Assembly (NCBI RefSeq): GCF_014898815.1
Contig: NW_026515500.1
Location: 434,001-498,000 of the forward strand
From: Panonychus citri
Lineage: Eukaryota > Arthropoda > Arachnida > Trombidiformes > Tetranychidae
Direction of reading: 5' to 3'
Length of the DNA: 64,000 nt
The notes beneath the pieces were generated by a model. That model saw only the letters and a list, made by a program, of their open reading frames with translations. It ran no database searches and was not told where the DNA came from. Shown here one piece after another: positions 38,701 to 41,700 of the stretch. Position 1 is the stretch's first letter. Every line of letters begins with the position of its first letter. The translations under genes and the position numbers were made by a program.

Positions 38701-41700
38701 AGTCATCATTTGACACCTAATCATCTTTCGCTGATGAGTTGAACATAATCTATTATTGCTTCATCAATAAGTTAAGGTAAAGGTTCTGTCATAAAACCTA
38801 TTTACCAAATCTGATTGAGATGAAATTCATAACTATCAATACTATCACTAGTAGTCATCATTTGACACCTAATCATCTTTCGCTGATGAGTTGAACATAA
38901 TCTATTATTGCTTCATCAATAAGTTAGGTAAAGGTTCTACACATAAAACCTATTTACCAAATCTGATTGAGATGAAATTCATAACTATCAATACTATCAC
39001 TAGTAGTCATCATTTGACACCCTAATCATCTTTCGCTGATGAGTTGAACATAATCTATTATTGCTTCATCAATAAGTTAAGGTAAAGGTTCTATTGTCAT
39101 AAAACCTATTTACCAAATCTGATTGAGATGAAATTCATAACTATCAATACTATCACTAGTAGTCATCATTTGACACCCTAATCATCTTTCGCTGATGAGT
39201 TGAACATAATCTATTATTGCTTCATCAATAAGTTAAGGTAAAGGTTCTATTGTCATAAAACCTATTTACCAAATCTGATTGAGATGAAATTCATAACTAT
39301 CAATACTATCACTAGTAGTCATCATTTGACATCCTAATTATCTTCCGCTGATGAGTTGAACATAATCTATTGTTTTATCACAATCATTGACATGTGGTAT
39401 TTGATTTATAAGGCAAACTCACCGGTAGAATTAGTGTCAGCGGTTGATGGTCCAGTGATTCGTTTTTCCAAACGCGTTTGTCGGGCCGCTAGCAGTGCAT
39501 TCAAACGAGTTTCTGCTTCTCTTATCTCGTCATCCTCGTCTACATTTTGTTGTGGAGCTTCCGGTTGGGTAGTTTGTGTCGGTTCGTCCTGTTGATCAAT
39601 GTCTATTACAGAAAAAAATGTTCGTAATTTATGTTTATAATCATATTCTCAATGTATTATTGTAAAAGAAAAAATTGTCACCACGGTGGTTTGAACCCAA
39701 GTCATTGCATCCGCAAGTCTAACATCTTACTATTGCGCCACAAGCAAGTTTTTAAAATTTTTGCGAAAAATAAACAAGTTTTGTTCTTTTTGATTCAATA
39801 AAATGCTGAATCATGGGTTTTTTACAAAACGTGAGGGTCGCCCCACTCAATGCAAACACATAATAATAATCAATATACAAAAGACGAATATAATTCACTG
39901 AAATTTTTCATGAAAAAATCACTTACGTGAATCATTGGATTCATTTGTAGTTGTGGCTGTATCGATATTGTTTAAATTCTGGTCAAATACCATTCCTATA
40001 GGAGTATAAAATAAATTATGAATCATGTTATCATGTTTGCTAATAATTAGACAATTGTAATTTACATACCCAACATGAAAAGGTAGAGAATTGGGAACCT
40101 TATCAAATACATTTTTATTCAGTTCGATTGGGTAATAATTTGTCAAAAAACAACAAAAATAGCTAGAAAATTACTTGAGAAAACTTCAAATGAAATCAAA
40201 TGTTAAATGTAAACAAAAAAATATCGGATCTGTGAAATTCAGATCTCGGATTCGTTTTTTCACCGATTCCGGGAAATTTGAGTTTTTTGTGGAAATATTT
40301 AATTCAGAATAAAATTCTTTCATTTTCTCTTTTTTTCCCCCACTTCCGCTTCTGAGTGGCTCAGAAGCGGAGGTTTTATTACTACTACCATGAATTCATG
40401 AGATAACCTTTTCTTTTGCCTATCACCATGAATTCTGGCTGGCTGATTCATGTTAATCACCTTTAATTACAAACAATAAATAAAACCATTAAACTTTTAC
40501 CAATAACAATAAGGTAAATTGTTACCATTAAACATTGTGACCCTTCATTGATTGACCTTTACCATGAAAATCTAAATACATTAAGATACATGATAAACAT
40601 TGAATACAATTAACCATTAAGAGATTCAGTTGATTAACTAACTCTAAACGTGTATTGTCATAATTGATAACCAACATTGTTTACTCTAATTGTCAATAAT
40701 CAGATCGATACAAGATTAACTTATGTTGATTAATATGAATTATGATTAGTGTTGACATGATTGTTTGATTAACCAATGTCATCACAATTACGATGTCATT
40801 GTTAATAATCAATAATCAATCAAGTATAACAGAGCTAATCGATTGAGCTGTAATTTCAATAGATAACATTGTGATCAAATTATTAATTATTTATCGATTT
40901 GTACAGTTAATTAACTTGATCATCTTTTTTGAATTTCTTTTTTTGCCCAACCATCAACCTTTTCCTGAACTGAAATGAAATGAAATAACAAAAAAGTTCT
41001 GGACTTCCTGTTGATATCATGATAGTGTCATCGACAGAGGTAACTCCATGTATTCCTGATTGTTTCTGATAAACTGTCTCATTTTATTGTAATCAATTGA
41101 TGATTGACTCTAATTGAGACACTATCATTATCCATCAGTATTATTACCGTTACAATTTGTTGCTATTATCGTTTTATTTACCTCCCTGTGATTCAGATTT
41201 CGTAGTGAAAAAAAAACCTCGGAAAGTTCTGATAATGGATAAAGATAATGGAACAATTTTTTTTCTTCTATTCTTTTTTGATTATTTATTATTGCTACTC
41301 GATAATATTGTTCATTCGTTACTCACCCTCTAAGTTTCATCCATGGGGGTGAAAATCAGAATTATAGTTCGATACTCACAAGTAAATAAAATACTAATGA
41401 CAAACATAATTCGAGGTAATAAGAATTGTAATGGTTCGAGATTTTCTCATCCCAAACAACATTATCGTCCAATCGTTATTGTTCAACATTAGTTTAGGTA
41501 ATTCGATCAAATCGAAATGTACTAAATCTGTTTACTTTGGCTTATCATGTTCACCATTGTATCTTCCACCTTCAAGTCTCGAATCTGTTATCATTAGAAC
41601 TTTTCGTTTTCTTCTCTCAAAATATTCTAATTATTTTGGATCTTCTTCCATTGATTAAACAACTTAATCATAACAATCAATTTTCTAGACACTGATGATA

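Larger units (their letters stand above)
20025..40386. mobile_element. Complete Polinton/Maverick DNA transposon, 20,362 bp
   Basis: The boundaries are set by inverted termini beginning AGTAGTA at both ends, 5'-AG...CT-3', flanked by a perfect 6-bp duplication ACCATG. Inside are the defining Polinton genes: protein-primed DNA polymerase B, retroviral-type integrase, FtsK/HerA-like packaging ATPase, adenain-like cysteine protease and hexon-like capsid protein. The left arm is transcribed rightward without introns. The right arm is transcribed leftward, and its small genes are spliced. The 3' ends of protease and polymerase overlap by about 11 bp at 29777-29787. The element lies inside the single GPCR intron and in principle can be spliced out with it. 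The TIRs (about 50 bp) are shorter than the several hundred bp common in this group. Extra cargo includes a TBP homologue and PC4-like proteins. Confidence 0.96.

Noticed and set aside
37724..39376. Tandem repeat as CRISPR array
   Set aside because: Units are contiguous, about 150 bp long and have no unique spacers; the context is eukaryotic.
37724..39376. Hammerhead ribozyme in the minisatellite unit (CTGATGA present)
   Set aside because: The required GAAA core and flanking stems are not in place on either strand.
39919..40146. Separate 75-residue gene on the - strand
   Set aside because: Its 3' half is exon 1 of the 381-residue spliced gene; the upstream part may be an alternative N-terminus, not another gene.
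40267..40275. STAT site TTCCGGGAA as a right-arm switch
   Set aside because: A single 9-bp match without a second site or nearby TATA box is weak evidence; kept only as a note.
20025..40386. Free-living virus genome inserted as a contaminant
   Set aside because: Perfect target duplication, host intron on both sides and spliced genes show it is chromosomal.
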